Source: Porphyrobacter sp. CACIAM 03H1 (GTDB lineage: Bacteria; Pseudomonadota; Alphaproteobacteria; Sphingomonadales; Sphingomonadaceae). Taken from it: a stretch of 64,000 nucleotides of DNA. Shown here piece after piece: positions 9,652 to 18,858 of the stretch. Both the position numbers and the translations under genes were made by a program. Every line of letters begins with the position of its first letter. The first letter of the stretch is position 1. The notes beneath the pieces are model-generated. The model was given only the letters and a program-made list of their open reading frames with translations. It had not been told where the DNA came from and did not search any database. The stretch is from positions 268,217-332,216 of the forward strand of contig NZ_CP021378.1 in the NCBI RefSeq assembly GCF_002215495.1. Direction: 5' to 3'.

Positions 9652-10559
9652 GGTGCCGTGTCTCCCTCGGCGGTCAGCAGCGGATCGGTGAAGAACCAGC
9701 CGTCGCCGATGATCGGCTCGAGCAGCGCGCCGGCTTCGGGGGTCTTCAGGTAGCGGAAACGGTCGTCGAAATCGGGGCGTTCGTCGCCGCCGATGGCGAT
9801 GATGCAGGAGGTCGCCGCGAGGCTCTCGCGCCGGGTCTGCTTGTCCTCGTCACGGCGCAGCGAGATGATGTCCTCGCCGCGCGGATCAAGGCCCGACTGC
9901 GCGAGCGCGTCGCGCAGGGCGCCGGACTGCTCGACCGGGAGATCGGAGATCCATGCGATCACCACGCGCGCCTCGCGCAGCACGGCGAAACCGAGGATCG
10001 TGCTCTGCCGCCGGGCGGGCGTCGCGGGCACCGCAAAGACCCCGCCGGCAGGATCGAGGTCGATCAGGACCACCGGCTGCACGCCGGGCGCACAGCGGCG
10101 GCGCTGGCCGTCGAGCGCGTAGGGATCGCTGAGCATGGCCGACAGCATCCCCGTCTCGGGCCCGCGGGAGAGCGACACGGCGCGGCCATAGCGGACCAGC
10201 CGGGCAAAGCCGGTGGTGCGGGTCGTGTCGGTCGCGGGGGTGTTTTCCGCGGCCGCGGGCTGGGGCGCGGGAGCCGCAGCCACCACGGCGGGCGCGGGAG
10301 CAGAGGCAGGCGAGGCGGCCGCCGGTGCCGAAGCAACCGGCGCAGGCGCGCGCGGCGGGGCGGGAGCCGCCACGGGAGCCGGAGCGGGTGCAGGGCTCGG
10401 GGCCTGCCGCGCCGCGTCGTCTTCATCGCCCGGGCCGACGATCTCGCGGCCCGCGAGTGCCGACCCGGCCAGCGCCGGGATCGCCACCGCCACGCAGCCG
10501 CTCAAGGCTGTCCCGGCGAGGGCCAGCAGCGGCAGAAGCACGAGATTGCGCTTCGTCAT
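9648..10559 (-). CDS. HAD-superfamily-like lipoprotein between scoA and scoB
   Basis: 303 residues. A lipobox LAGTALSGC gives lipidation at Cys22, followed by an Ala/Pro linker (about residues 50-105) and a C-terminal domain. I see a HAD-like motif set: DLD at 167-169 (nucleophile and acid/base), Ser205 in WISDLP, Lys240, and [12 protein letters not shown] (258-269), which resembles motif IV of class C acid phosphatases/lipoprotein e(P4). The ATG at 10559 overlaps the scoA stop (ATGA), so it is translated with the CoA-transferase. The enzymatic role is inference; outer-membrane lipoprotein is likely. Confidence 0.75.
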   Translation of the reverse strand: MTKRNLVLLPLLALAGTALSGCVAVAIPALAGSALAGREIVGPGDEDDAARQAPSPAPAPAPVAAPAPPRAPAPVASAPAAASPASAPAPAVVAAAPAPQPAAAENTPATDTTRTTGFARLVRYGRAVSLSRGPETGMLSAMLSDPYALDGQRRRCAPGVQPVVLIDLDPAGGVFAVPATPARRQSTILGFAVLREARVVIAWISDLPVEQSGALRDALAQSGLDPRGEDIISLRRDEDKQTRRESLAATSCIIAIGGDERPDFDDRFRYLKTPEAGALLEPIIGDGWFFTDPLLTAEGDTAP

Positions 10560-11281
10560 CACGCGGCCTCCCGTTCCCGCACGGTGCGGAACTCGATCTT
10601 CTTGTCGTAGGGCGCGCCGCAGACGATGCGGTTCACGAAGACGCCGGCAAGGTGGATCTGGTCGGGATCGAGGCTGCCCGCCGGCACCACCTCCTCGACC
10701 TCGGCCACGCAGATCTTCCCGCAGGTCGCGGCGGGCAGGTTGAAATTGCGCGCGGTCTTGCGGAACACGAGGTTGCCGGTCTCGTCGGCCTTCCACGCCT
10801 TGACGATCGACAGGTCGGCGAAAATGCCGTGTTCGAGGATATAGGTCTGCATCACCCCGTCGCGATCGGGGAAGTCCTTGTGCTCCTTGCCCTTGGCGAC
10901 CTCGGTGCCGACGCCGGTGCGGGTGTAGAAGCCGGGAATGCCCGCGCCCCCGGCCCGCATCCGCTCGGCCAGCGTGCCCTGCGGGCAGAACTCGACTTCC
11001 AGCTCGCCGGCCAGATACTGCCGCTCGAACTCCTTGTTCTCGCCGACATAGGAGCTGATCATCTTCCTGACCTGCCGCGTGCGCAGCAGCTTGCCGATGC
11101 CCTCGTTGTCGATCCCGGCATTGTTGCTGGCGAAGGTCAGGCCGGTCACGCCGCTGTCGCGAATCGCGTCGAGCAGTCTTTCGGGGAGGCCGCAAAGGCC
11201 GAAGCCTCCGGCGGCGATCAGCATGTCGTTGCGCAGCACGCCCTCGAGCGCGCTGGCGGCATCGGGATAGAGCTTGGTCAT
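10559..11281 (-). CDS. scoA: 3-oxoacid CoA-transferase, subunit A
   Basis: 240-residue alpha subunit of succinyl-CoA:3-ketoacid CoA-transferase type. Signatures: the glycine-rich AAGGFGLCGLPERLL and SNNAGIDNEGIG. First gene of the five-gene minus-strand operon with the lipoprotein, scoB, hydrolase and CaiB-type genes. The upstream 470-bp gap holds a 10-bp-armed palindrome at 11482-11505 that could be its operator. Confidence 0.94.
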   Translation of the reverse strand: MTKLYPDAASALEGVLRNDMLIAAGGFGLCGLPERLLDAIRDSGVTGLTFASNNAGIDNEGIGKLLRTRQVRKMISSYVGENKEFERQYLAGELEVEFCPQGTLAERMRAGGAGIPGFYTRTGVGTEVAKGKEHKDFPDRDGVMQTYILEHGIFADLSIVKAWKADETGNLVFRKTARNFNLPAATCGKICVAEVEEVVPAGSLDPDQIHLAGVFVNRIVCGAPYDKKIEFRTVREREAA

Positions 11282-11481
11282 CGGGCCTGCCTGCTATCTG
11301 TTGTATCGTGCAAGGACGATCCCTCTCTCGGGGACAGGCAGTGATTAGTGCGTTCCGGCGAGGCTGTCACGCCCGCGCGCACGACAAAGTCGAATCGCGA
11401 TTCATGTTGCGATGCAATAGGGTCTGGAGGCGCCATTCGTGCCCACTCTTTGAGCGATTGCCACCAAAATAGGCAGCAATT

Positions 11482-11505
11482 TGCAAGTTTGCGCACAAAC
11501 TTGCA
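11482..11505. promoter_or_regulatory. Perfect palindrome, candidate operator
   Basis: TGCAAGTTTG and CAAACTTGCA flank the tetranucleotide CGCA: two perfect 10-bp arms. The half-site TTTGC/GCAAA resembles targets of RamB/ScfR-type XRE regulators of short-chain acyl metabolism; that link is inference, supported only by the neighbouring scoA operon. It lies about 200 bp upstream of scoA. Confidence 0.45.
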
Positions 11506-11622
11506 TCGTTAAGGCACTTGATTGCGTTCTTTGCATCTTTCCGGGTATCTTTCGCACTTGCACAATGTCCCGGTTTGCGCCATTAAGAAGCTGCCTTTCA
11601 GGCATCCTCTCCCAAACTTTTC

Positions 11623-11650
11623 AAGCCCGGCCTCGTGCCGGGCTTTTTTC
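11623..11650 (+). terminator. Rho-independent terminator upstream of AAA ATPase
   Basis: AAGCCCGGC and GCCGGGCTT form a perfect 9-bp stem with loop CTCGT, followed by six T on the plus strand. No plus-strand gene precedes it, so it ends either a small RNA or a leader transcript of the downstream ATPase gene. Confidence 0.8.
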
Positions 11651-11754
11651 TTGCCTGCGGTCCGGCCACCAGCCCCGCCCGCCGCGCCGCCGATTGCATT
11701 CGATTGGCGCGCTTCCTAGCTATCGGTCCTGCAACCCCAGCACAGGAACGCCCG

Positions 11755-14061
11755 ATGGCCGACGCCGAAACCGCCGCCCCCGCCCGCACCGTCCGGCTCC
11801 AGGTCGCCCCTGCGCGGCAGGAGGAATCCGGCGCCGGGATCGCGCGGATGCCGCGCAGCGCCTTCCAGAAGCTCGGGATCACCGAGGGCGACGTGGTCGA
11901 GATCCGGGGCAAGCGCGTCACCGCCGCGATCGCCATGGCCGCCTACCCCGAGGACGATGCGCTCGACGTGGTGCGCCTCGACGGCCTGCAGCGCGGCAAT
12001 GCGCAAGGGGGGTCGGGCGAGCATGTCGAGATCGCCCGCGGCGAATCGCGCCCCGCCACCCGCGTGGTCTTCGCCCCCGCCCAGCGCGAGATGCGGCTCC
12101 AGGGGCCGACCCAGGCCTTGAAGCGCAACTTCTTCCGCCGCCCGCTGGTCGCCGGCGACCTCGTCGCCACCACCGGCCAGCAGCCGGTGCAGAACATGCC
12201 CGCCGACGTGCGCCAGCTGCTGCGCGCGCCGGCCTATGCCCTGACCCAGATCCGCCTCACCGTGGCTTCGACCAGCCCCAAGGGCATCGTCCACATCGAC
12301 GAGAACACCGAGGTCGAGCTGCGCGCCGAGTTCGAGGAACCGCGCGATGGCCGCGCCGTCGTCAACTATGACGATGTCGGCGGGATGGAGGAGACCATCC
12401 GCGCCCTGCGCGAGATGGTCGAGCTGCCGCTGCGCTATCCCGAACTCTTCATCCGCCTCGGGGTCGAGCCGCCCAAGGGTGTGCTGCTCCACGGCCCGCC
12501 GGGCACCGGCAAGACCCGCCTTGCGCAGGCCGTCGCGAACGAGAGCGACGCCGAGTTCTTCACCATCAACGGGCCCGAGATCATGGGCTCGGGCTATGGC
12601 GAATCCGAGAAGCGCCTGCGCGAGGTGTTCGAGGAGGCGACCCGCGCCGCACCCGCAATCATCTTCATCGACGAGATCGATTCGATCGCTCCCAAGCGCA
12701 CCCAGGTGCCGGGCGAGGCGGAGAAGCGCCTCGTCGCCCAGCTGCTGACGCTGATGGACGGGCTGGAGCAGCGTGCCAACCTCGTTGTCATCGCAGCGAC
12801 CAATCGTCCCGATGCCATCGACGAGGCGTTGCGCCGTCCGGGCCGCTTCGACCGCGAGATCGTGATCGGCGTCCCCGACCAGCGCGGGCGGCGCGAGATC
12901 CTCGCGATCCACACCCGCGGGATGCCGCTTGAGCAGGCCGTCGACCTCGACGAACTCGCCCGCGTCACCCACGGCTTCGTCGGCGCGGATATCGCCGCGC
13001 TGGCCCGCGAGGCCGCAATCGAGGCGGTGCGCCGTATCATGCCGCGCCTCGACCTCGACGAACGCACCATCCCGCCCGAGGTGCTGGAAGACCTGTGCGT
13101 CACCCGCGACGATTTCCTCTCCGCCCTCAAGCGCGTCCAGCCCTCGGCGATGCGCGAGGTGATGGTGCAGGTGCCGAACATCGGCTGGGACGACATCGGC
13201 GGTGCGGGCGATTCGGTCGACAGGCTGAAGGAGGGGATCGAGCTTCCCCTCAAGAACCCCGACGCCTTCCGCCGCCTCGGCATCCGCCCGGCCAAGGGCT
13301 TCCTGCTCTACGGCCCACCGGGCACCGGCAAGACCCTGCTGGCCAAGGCCGTCGCCAAGGAGGCGGAGGCGAACTTCATCTCGATGAAATCCAGCGACCT
13401 GCTGTCGAAATGGTACGGCGAGAGCGAGCAGCAGATCGCCCGCCTCTTCGCCCGCGCCCGCGCGGTCGCGCCTTGCGTGGTCTTCATCGACGAGATCGAT
13501 TCGCTGGTCCCCGCGCGCGGCTCCGGGCAGGGCGAGCCGCAGGTCACGGGGCGGGTGGTCAACACCATCCTCGCCGAGATGGACGGGCTGGAGGAGCTGC
13601 AATCGGTGGTGGTGATCGGCGCCACCAACCGGCCGACGCTCGTCGATCCCGCCCTGCTGCGCCCCGGCCGCTTCGACGAGCTGGTCTATGTGGGCACCCC
13701 CGACAAGGCTGGGCGCGAGCACATCCTGAAGATCCACACGGCGAAGATGCCGCTGGGCGAGGATGTCGATCTGGCGGGCCTTGCCGCCGAGACCGACCGC
13801 TTCACCGGGGCGGACCTCGAAGACCTCGTGCGCCGTGCGGGCCTAGCCGCCCTGCGCCGCGTGGGGGGCGAGGTGAGCGCGGTCGAGGGCCGCGACTTCG
13901 CCGCCGCGCTCAAGGATTCGCGCGCCACGGTGACGCCCGAGATGGAGAGCGAATACCTCAAGATGCGCGGCGAGCTGAAGAAGCGCGCGGCGGCGGTGCA
14001 GCCGATCGGCTTCCTCTCGCCCGAGATGCTGACCCCGACGCGGGAGAAAAAGCACGATTGA
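11755..14061 (+). CDS. CDC48/VCP-type AAA ATPase
   Basis: 768 residues with the full archaeal/eukaryotic CDC48 layout: an N-terminal double-psi-barrel domain ([10 protein letters not shown], then [16 protein letters not shown]), D1 with Walker [15 protein letters not shown] near residue 248 and Walker [13 protein letters not shown], and D2 with [14 protein letters not shown] near residue 520 and [13 protein letters not shown]. Such proteins form hexamers that unfold or disassemble protein complexes. The ATG at 11755 is chosen for the upstream CAGGAA and the [16 protein letters not shown] start; the frame is open further upstream. Confidence 0.93.
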   Translation: MADAETAAPARTVRLQVAPARQEESGAGIARMPRSAFQKLGITEGDVVEIRGKRVTAAIAMAAYPEDDALDVVRLDGLQRGNAQGGSGEHVEIARGESRPATRVVFAPAQREMRLQGPTQALKRNFFRRPLVAGDLVATTGQQPVQNMPADVRQLLRAPAYALTQIRLTVASTSPKGIVHIDENTEVELRAEFEEPRDGRAVVNYDDVGGMEETIRALREMVELPLRYPELFIRLGVEPPKGVLLHGPPGTGKTRLAQAVANESDAEFFTINGPEIMGSGYGESEKRLREVFEEATRAAPAIIFIDEIDSIAPKRTQVPGEAEKRLVAQLLTLMDGLEQRANLVVIAATNRPDAIDEALRRPGRFDREIVIGVPDQRGRREILAIHTRGMPLEQAVDLDELARVTHGFVGADIAALAREAAIEAVRRIMPRLDLDERTIPPEVLEDLCVTRDDFLSALKRVQPSAMREVMVQVPNIGWDDIGGAGDSVDRLKEGIELPLKNPDAFRRLGIRPAKGFLLYGPPGTGKTLLAKAVAKEAEANFISMKSSDLLSKWYGESEQQIARLFARARAVAPCVVFIDEIDSLVPARGSGQGEPQVTGRVVNTILAEMDGLEELQSVVVIGATNRPTLVDPALLRPGRFDELVYVGTPDKAGREHILKIHTAKMPLGEDVDLAGLAAETDRFTGADLEDLVRRAGLAALRRVGGEVSAVEGRDFAAALKDSRATVTPEMESEYLKMRGELKKRAAAVQPIGFLSPEMLTPTREKKHD

Positions 14062-14085
14062 TGCGGGCTTCCGCGCGCGCGGTGC

Positions 14086-16938
14086 CTAATGCGCCGCGTC
14101 CCACGACAGCCCGGTGCCGATCTCGACCCCGAGCGGCACCGTCAGTTCCACCGCAGGCAGCGCGGCTTCGGCCATCACCTGCCGGATGATCGGCGTGGCG
14201 GCCTCGACGCGGGCTTCGGGCAGCTCGAACACCAGTTCGTCGTGCACCTGCAGCAGCATCCGCACATCGTGCAGCCCCGCCTCGGCCAAGGCAGGCAGCA
14301 TCCGCGCCATCGCGCGCTTGATGATGTCGGCGCTGGTGCCCTGGATCGGCGCGTTGATCGCGGCGCGCTCGCTGCCCTGCCGTTCGGCCTGGTTCTTGGA
14401 ATTGATCCGCGGGAACCACGTCTTGCGGCCGAACAGCGTCTCGGAATAGCCGCGCGTCCGCACGCTCTCGAGCGTCTCGTGGATATACCTCTGGATGCCC
14501 GGGAAGCGCTGGAAATAGGTGTCGATCATCGCCTGCGCCTCGTCCGGCTCGACTTCGAGCCGCGCGGCGAGGCCCCAGCGGCTGATGCCGTAGAGGATCG
14601 CGAAGTTGATCGTCTTGGCCCGGGCGCGGGTGTCGCGCGTCACCTCGCCGAACATCTCCTGCGCGGTGCGGGCGTGGATGTCCTCGCCGTGGGCGAAGGC
14701 CTCCTTGAGGCTCGCGACATCGGCCATGTGCGCGGCGAGGCGCAGTTCGATCTGCGAATAGTCCGCCGCCAGCAGGACGTTGCCGGCTTCGGGCACGAAG
14801 GCCTCGCGGATCTGGCGGCCGATGGCGGTGCGGATCGGGATGTTCTGGAGGTTCGGATCGGTCGATGACAGCCGCCCGGTCTGCGCGCCGACGAGCGAGT
14901 AGCTGGTGTGGACGCGGCCCGTATCGGGGTTGATCGCCTCCTGAAGCGCATCGGTATAGGTCGACTTCAGCTTCGCCAGCTGCCGCCATTCGAGCACCAG
15001 CCGGGCGATGGGCGCGCCTTCCGCCGCGAGCTTCTCCAGCACGGTCACGTCGGTCGAATACTGCCCGCTCTTGCCCTTCTTGCCGCCCTGGTAGCCGAGC
15101 TTGTCGAACAGGATGTCGCCCAGTTGCTTGGGGCTGCCGACGGTGAACTCCTGCCCGGCGGCGGCGTGGATCTCGCCCTCCAGCCGGGCGATCTCGCGCG
15201 AGAATTCCTCCGACAGCTTCGCCAGCCGCGCGCGGTCGACCTTGATGCCCTCGCGCTCCATGCGGGCGACGACGGGGATCAGCGGGCGGTCGACGCGCTC
15301 GTAAACCCGGCTGCCGCCCTCGATGGCGAGGCGCGGCTTGAGGTGGCAATGGAGCCGCCAGGTGATGTCGGCATCCTCGGCGGCATAGGCAGTGGCGCGC
15401 TCGAGCGGCACCTCGTTGAAGCCGATCGCCTTCTTGCCGGTGCCGCACAGGTCCTTGAACGGGATCGGGGTGTGGCCGAGGTGGCGCTGCGACAGCTCGT
15501 CCATCCCGTGCCCGCCGCCGATGCCTTCCTCCGAGCGGCCTGCGTCGAGCGCGAAGCTGATCACCATCGTGTCGTCGATGGGGGCGACCGCGATCCCGCG
15601 CCGGGCGAGGATGTTGAGATCGTACTTGCCGTTCTGGAACACCTTGAGCACCGCCTGGTCCTCGAGCAGAGGCTTCAGCGCGGCGAGCGCGGCGGCCTCC
15701 TCGATCTGCTCGGGGCGCTCGGCGAACATGTCGCTGCCACCGTGGCCGAGGGGAATGTAGCAGGCATCGTTGGGGCCGAGGGCAAGGCTGATGCCGCACA
15801 GCCCGGCGCGCATCGGATCGAGCGAGGTGGTTTCGGTGTCGACCGCCACCATCTGCGCGGCGCGGGCGCGCGCGATCCACGCCTCGAGCCGCTCCATCGT
15901 CTGCACCGTCTCGTAGGCCGCGTGGTCGATCGCGGCGAAATCGGGGAGAGGCTGGCGGTTCGCCTCCCCTGCCCCGGCACCGTTCGCCCCGGCGGTGGTG
16001 GGCTTGGGCGGATTGAGCTGCACCGAAGGCGACGGACTCCCCGCCCCCGCATCCAGCCGACGCAGCAGCGAGGTGAAGCCGTGCTCGGTCAGGAAGGCCG
16101 CGAGCGGCGCGGGCGGGACCGGGCCGAGCTTCATCTCCTCGAGCGGCTGGGGGAGGTCGCAATCTTCCTTGAGCGTGACGAGGATCTTGGAAAGCTCGGC
16201 ATCGCCGCGCCCTTCGATCAGGCGCTCCTTGAGCTTGCCGGCCTTCATCGCGGGGGCAGCATCGAGCGCGGCGGTGAGCGAGCCGTGCTCGGCAATCAGC
16301 TTGCTCGCGGTCTTGGGGCCGATGCCGAAGATGCCGGGCACGTTGTCGACCGAATCGCCCATCAGCGCCAGCACATCGCCCACCAGTTCCGGGCCGACGC
16401 CGAACTTCTCCTCGACCTCGGGGAGCCAGATGCGCTGGTTCTTCATCGTGTCGAGCATGTCGATGCGGGCCGGACCGTCCGGGCCGTCCACCTCGGAGAT
16501 CAGCTGCATCAGGTCCTTGTCGGAGGAGACGATGGTCACGTCCCACCCCCGGCGCTGCGCCTCGCGGGCGTAGGAGGCGATGAGGTCGTCGGCTTCCAGC
16601 CCCTCGACCTCGATGCAGGGCAGGCTGAAGGCGCGGGTGGCGTCGCGGATCAGCGGGAACTGCGGCTTCAGGTCCTCGGGCGGTTCGGGGCGGTTGGCCT
16701 TGTAGTGTTCGTAAAGCTCGTTGCGGAAGCTCACGCCGCTCGCATCGAGGATCACCGCGAGGTGCGTGGGGCCGTCGGCCGCGTCGAGATCGGCGGCGAG
16801 CTTCCACAGCATCGTCGTGTAGCCGTAGACCGCACCAACCGGTGTGCCTGCGGGGTTCGTCAGCGGCGGCAGGCGGTGATAGGCCCGGAAGATGTAGGAC
16901 GAACCGTCGACGAGATAGAGATGCTGCTTATCGGCCAT
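14086..16938 (-). CDS. polA: DNA polymerase I
   Basis: 950 residues with all three domains. Residues 1-300 are the 5'-3' exonuclease (LYLVDGSSYIFRAYH, VSSDKDLMQL). The 3'-5' proofreading domain is intact, with the metal-binding D and E in VAVDTETTSLDP. The polymerase domain shows motif A ADYSQIELRL and motif C QVHDELVFE. It fills gaps in repair and removes Okazaki primers. The start was placed at 16938 (MADKQHLYLVDGSSYIF), since the longer open frame upstream adds non-conserved residues. It converges with the AAA ATPase, 24 bp between stops. Confidence 0.97.
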   Translation of the reverse strand: MADKQHLYLVDGSSYIFRAYHRLPPLTNPAGTPVGAVYGYTTMLWKLAADLDAADGPTHLAVILDASGVSFRNELYEHYKANRPEPPEDLKPQFPLIRDATRAFSLPCIEVEGLEADDLIASYAREAQRRGWDVTIVSSDKDLMQLISEVDGPDGPARIDMLDTMKNQRIWLPEVEEKFGVGPELVGDVLALMGDSVDNVPGIFGIGPKTASKLIAEHGSLTAALDAAPAMKAGKLKERLIEGRGDAELSKILVTLKEDCDLPQPLEEMKLGPVPPAPLAAFLTEHGFTSLLRRLDAGAGSPSPSVQLNPPKPTTAGANGAGAGEANRQPLPDFAAIDHAAYETVQTMERLEAWIARARAAQMVAVDTETTSLDPMRAGLCGISLALGPNDACYIPLGHGGSDMFAERPEQIEEAAALAALKPLLEDQAVLKVFQNGKYDLNILARRGIAVAPIDDTMVISFALDAGRSEEGIGGGHGMDELSQRHLGHTPIPFKDLCGTGKKAIGFNEVPLERATAYAAEDADITWRLHCHLKPRLAIEGGSRVYERVDRPLIPVVARMEREGIKVDRARLAKLSEEFSREIARLEGEIHAAAGQEFTVGSPKQLGDILFDKLGYQGGKKGKSGQYSTDVTVLEKLAAEGAPIARLVLEWRQLAKLKSTYTDALQEAINPDTGRVHTSYSLVGAQTGRLSSTDPNLQNIPIRTAIGRQIREAFVPEAGNVLLAADYSQIELRLAAHMADVASLKEAFAHGEDIHARTAQEMFGEVTRDTRARAKTINFAILYGISRWGLAARLEVEPDEAQAMIDTYFQRFPGIQRYIHETLESVRTRGYSETLFGRKTWFPRINSKNQAERQGSERAAINAPIQGTSADIIKRAMARMLPALAEAGLHDVRMLLQVHDELVFELPEARVEAATPIIRQVMAEAALPAVELTVPLGVEIGTGLSWDAAH

Positions 16939-17048
16939 GCCGCCTGCTAGCAGGCGCGGGCGGGTGCGGGTAGAGGTTTGGGCGGGCGCCTCTTGTGTGA
17001 ATTGTGGCCGAATTGCGGCAAGATTGAGGCGCCTTGCCTCATTTGATC

Positions 17049-17077
17049 TTGTCACGCCCCTGCCCCGTCCCTAGCTT
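17049..17077 (+). promoter_or_regulatory. Candidate sigma-70-like promoter for small lipoprotein
   Basis: TTGTCA (17049-17054), 17-bp spacer, TAGCTT (17072-17077), giving a leader of about 80 bases before the ATG at 17166. Assigned by eye only. Confidence 0.35.
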
Positions 17078-17165
17078 GGCACACGAACCGGACGAGAGAG
17101 AACCCGGTCGCCGCGCCCGTCTGCAAGGGTCGCGTGTCATCCGCAGGAACATAAGGAAACACATC

Positions 17166-17453
17166 ATGCGCAAGATCATCCTCGCTGCCGCCATCGCCAC
17201 CTCGGCGCTCGGCCTCGCCGCGTGCAGCAACAACACCGAAACCGAAACCGAAGAAGCCGTCGACGCGATGGCCGCCGACGCCGAAGCCAATGCCGACAGC
17301 GCGGGCGAAGCCATCGAAGGCGCGACCACCGAAACCGCGACCGACGTCGAAGCGGCTGCCGACGGCGCCGCTGCCTCGGCCGAGCGCACCGCCGACGAAA
17401 TCGCCGCCGACGCCGCCAACGTGGCTGCGGAAGCCGAGGAAGCCGCCGAGTAA
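17166..17453 (+). CDS. Small Ala/Glu-rich lipoprotein
   Basis: 95 residues. The signal peptide MRKIILAAAIATSALGLAAC ends in a lipobox (LAAC, Cys20), then NNTETETEE and a long Ala-, Glu-, Asp- and Thr-rich helix-forming tail without other recognisable domain. Such short acidic lipoproteins are common in sphingomonads, function unknown. It is followed by a strong terminator, so it is probably monocistronic. Confidence 0.8.
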   Translation: MRKIILAAAIATSALGLAACSNNTETETEEAVDAMAADAEANADSAGEAIEGATTETATDVEAAADGAAASAERTADEIAADAANVAAEAEEAAE

Positions 17454-17486
17454 TCCGGCGCTCCCCGCCACCGCGGACGGAAAAGG

Positions 17487-17520
17487 AAAAGGGCGGCTGC
17501 CGCGAGGCGCCGCCCTTTTT
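17487..17520 (+). terminator. Rho-independent terminator of small lipoprotein gene
   Basis: AAAAGGGCGGC pairs with GCCGCCCTTTT around an 11-base loop and ends in a T run. It lies 33 bp after the stop codon and 28 bp before the end of the convergent beta-lactamase-like gene, and the A run at its left end may let it act in both directions. Confidence 0.85.
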
Positions 17521-17547
17521 CATGGCCGCTATCCGCGAGGAAGGGCG

Positions 17548-18579
17548 TCAGCCGCCGGTGGCGTAGGGGGCGCTCGCCCAGTTGCGGGTCGGGTTGGCCT
17601 GGGCCTTGACCGCGAAGCCATCGTAGAGCGCACGCGCAATCGCGGCGATCCGCTCCTCGCGGGCGAGCTTGCTGCCCTGCCCGGTGACGTAGATCGCGAC
17701 CGCGATCACCCGCCCGTCGGGACATTCGATCAGGCCGATGTCGCTCGAGGTGTTGTTGAGCGAGCCGGTCTTGTGGCTGACCCGCGCCTCGAGCGGGATA
17801 TGCGCCGGGATACGGCGCTTGCCGGTGACGGTGCGGCTCATGGCGGAAAGGATCACCCGGCGGCTCTCGTCGGAGAGATACTCGCCCCGGTAGAGCCCCG
17901 CGAGCAGGCGCACCATCGCGCGCGGGGTGGCGGCATCCCGGGTGTCGATGTGGGTCGCGGGGTTGTATTCGCCGTCGTCGCGCACCAGCGTGGCGATGTC
18001 GCGATTGATCGAGAAGGGCGCGATGCCCTTGCGCTGCATCCATGCGTTGACCGCCTGCGGCCCGCCGACCGCCGCCAGCAGCGCGTCGGTGGCGGGGTTG
18101 GACGAGCGGGTGATCATGATCTCGATCAGGTCGATCGCCGGCATGTACTGCCCGGGACGCACCGGCGCGCGGGCCGAGGAGAACTTGGCCGAGGCGACGG
18201 GCATCATCAGCGGGAATTCGCTGGTGAGCGAATAGCGGCCCTGCTCGACCAGCTCCATGAAGGTCGCGGCGACCGCGATCTTGCTGGTCGAGGCCATCGG
18301 GAACAGCTGGTCGCCGAGCACCATCACTTCCTCGCCCGTGGCAAGGTCAATGGCGGCAACGCCGATGCGGCCCATCGCCGGATTGGCGAGATCGGCGATG
18401 CGCTGCTCGAAGCTCGAAGCGTAGATCGCATCGAAGCTCTGCGGCTGGCGGACCTGGGTGCCGAAGGTGCTGTCGAAGGTGGCCTGGAGCTCGTCTTGGC
18501 TCGCCGCTGCCGGACTGGCGAGCGCCGCGAGCGAGGCGGCAAGGCCGGTCAGGACGGCGAGGAAGCGGGGGCGTGCCAT
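17548..18579 (-). CDS. Class A beta-lactamase-like serine hydrolase
   Basis: 343 residues, longer than typical class A enzymes (about 290), with a signal peptide ending near ASPAAAS (about residue 27). Active-site motifs: S97-T-S-K100 (SxxK), S159-S-N161 (SDN equivalent) and K270-T-G272. In the omega loop, aligning N206 with Asn170 puts Asp202 where the deacylating Glu166 should be; a Glu occurs at 204. It may therefore be an altered beta-lactamase or a cell-wall hydrolase of the same fold. The longer frame upstream of 18579 is not coding. Confidence 0.85.
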   Translation of the reverse strand: MARPRFLAVLTGLAASLAALASPAAASQDELQATFDSTFGTQVRQPQSFDAIYASSFEQRIADLANPAMGRIGVAAIDLATGEEVMVLGDQLFPMASTSKIAVAATFMELVEQGRYSLTSEFPLMMPVASAKFSSARAPVRPGQYMPAIDLIEIMITRSSNPATDALLAAVGGPQAVNAWMQRKGIAPFSINRDIATLVRDDGEYNPATHIDTRDAATPRAMVRLLAGLYRGEYLSDESRRVILSAMSRTVTGKRRIPAHIPLEARVSHKTGSLNNTSSDIGLIECPDGRVIAVAIYVTGQGSKLAREERIAAIARALYDGFAVKAQANPTRNWASAPYATGG

Positions 18580-18858
18580 GCGCAAAGAATACTCCAACAG
18601 GGTTGCGGCGGGCTTAACGGCCGGACTTATCCACGCCCGACTCGGCGCGGCAAGGGGGCAATTTGCCGCTTGCGATGAACGGTGCGCCGCCCACGACCGG
18701 CTCGCCGCACCGCCGGTCGGCGCGGGGCGACACGGCAAGCCCTTGCTCGACCATGATAGCAGGTTCGTCGATTGGGCTCTTGCGGCACCTCGGAGGCACT
18801 TGACTGCACGCGGGGCTGCGGCAGTCTGGCGGTCAAGACCGATCCAAGGGGACCATCC

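Larger units (their letters stand above)
11282..11754. other. Divergent intergenic region, no protein gene seen
   Basis: 473 bp between scoA (minus) and the AAA ATPase (plus). It is less GC-rich than its flanks. It contains a perfect inverted repeat (11482-11505), a possible plus-strand promoter (TTGCGT-N18-TATCTT, 11522-11551) and a strong rho-independent terminator (11623-11650). Short open frames here lack support. Confidence 0.6.

Noticed and set aside
11522..11719. 65-residue plus-strand frame across the terminator upstream of the AAA ATPase
   Set aside because: It reads through a strong terminator hairpin and lacks a ribosome binding site.
14908..16950. 680-residue plus-strand frame opposite polA
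   Set aside because: Antisense of a clearly conserved polA; composition typical of a mirror frame, no domains.
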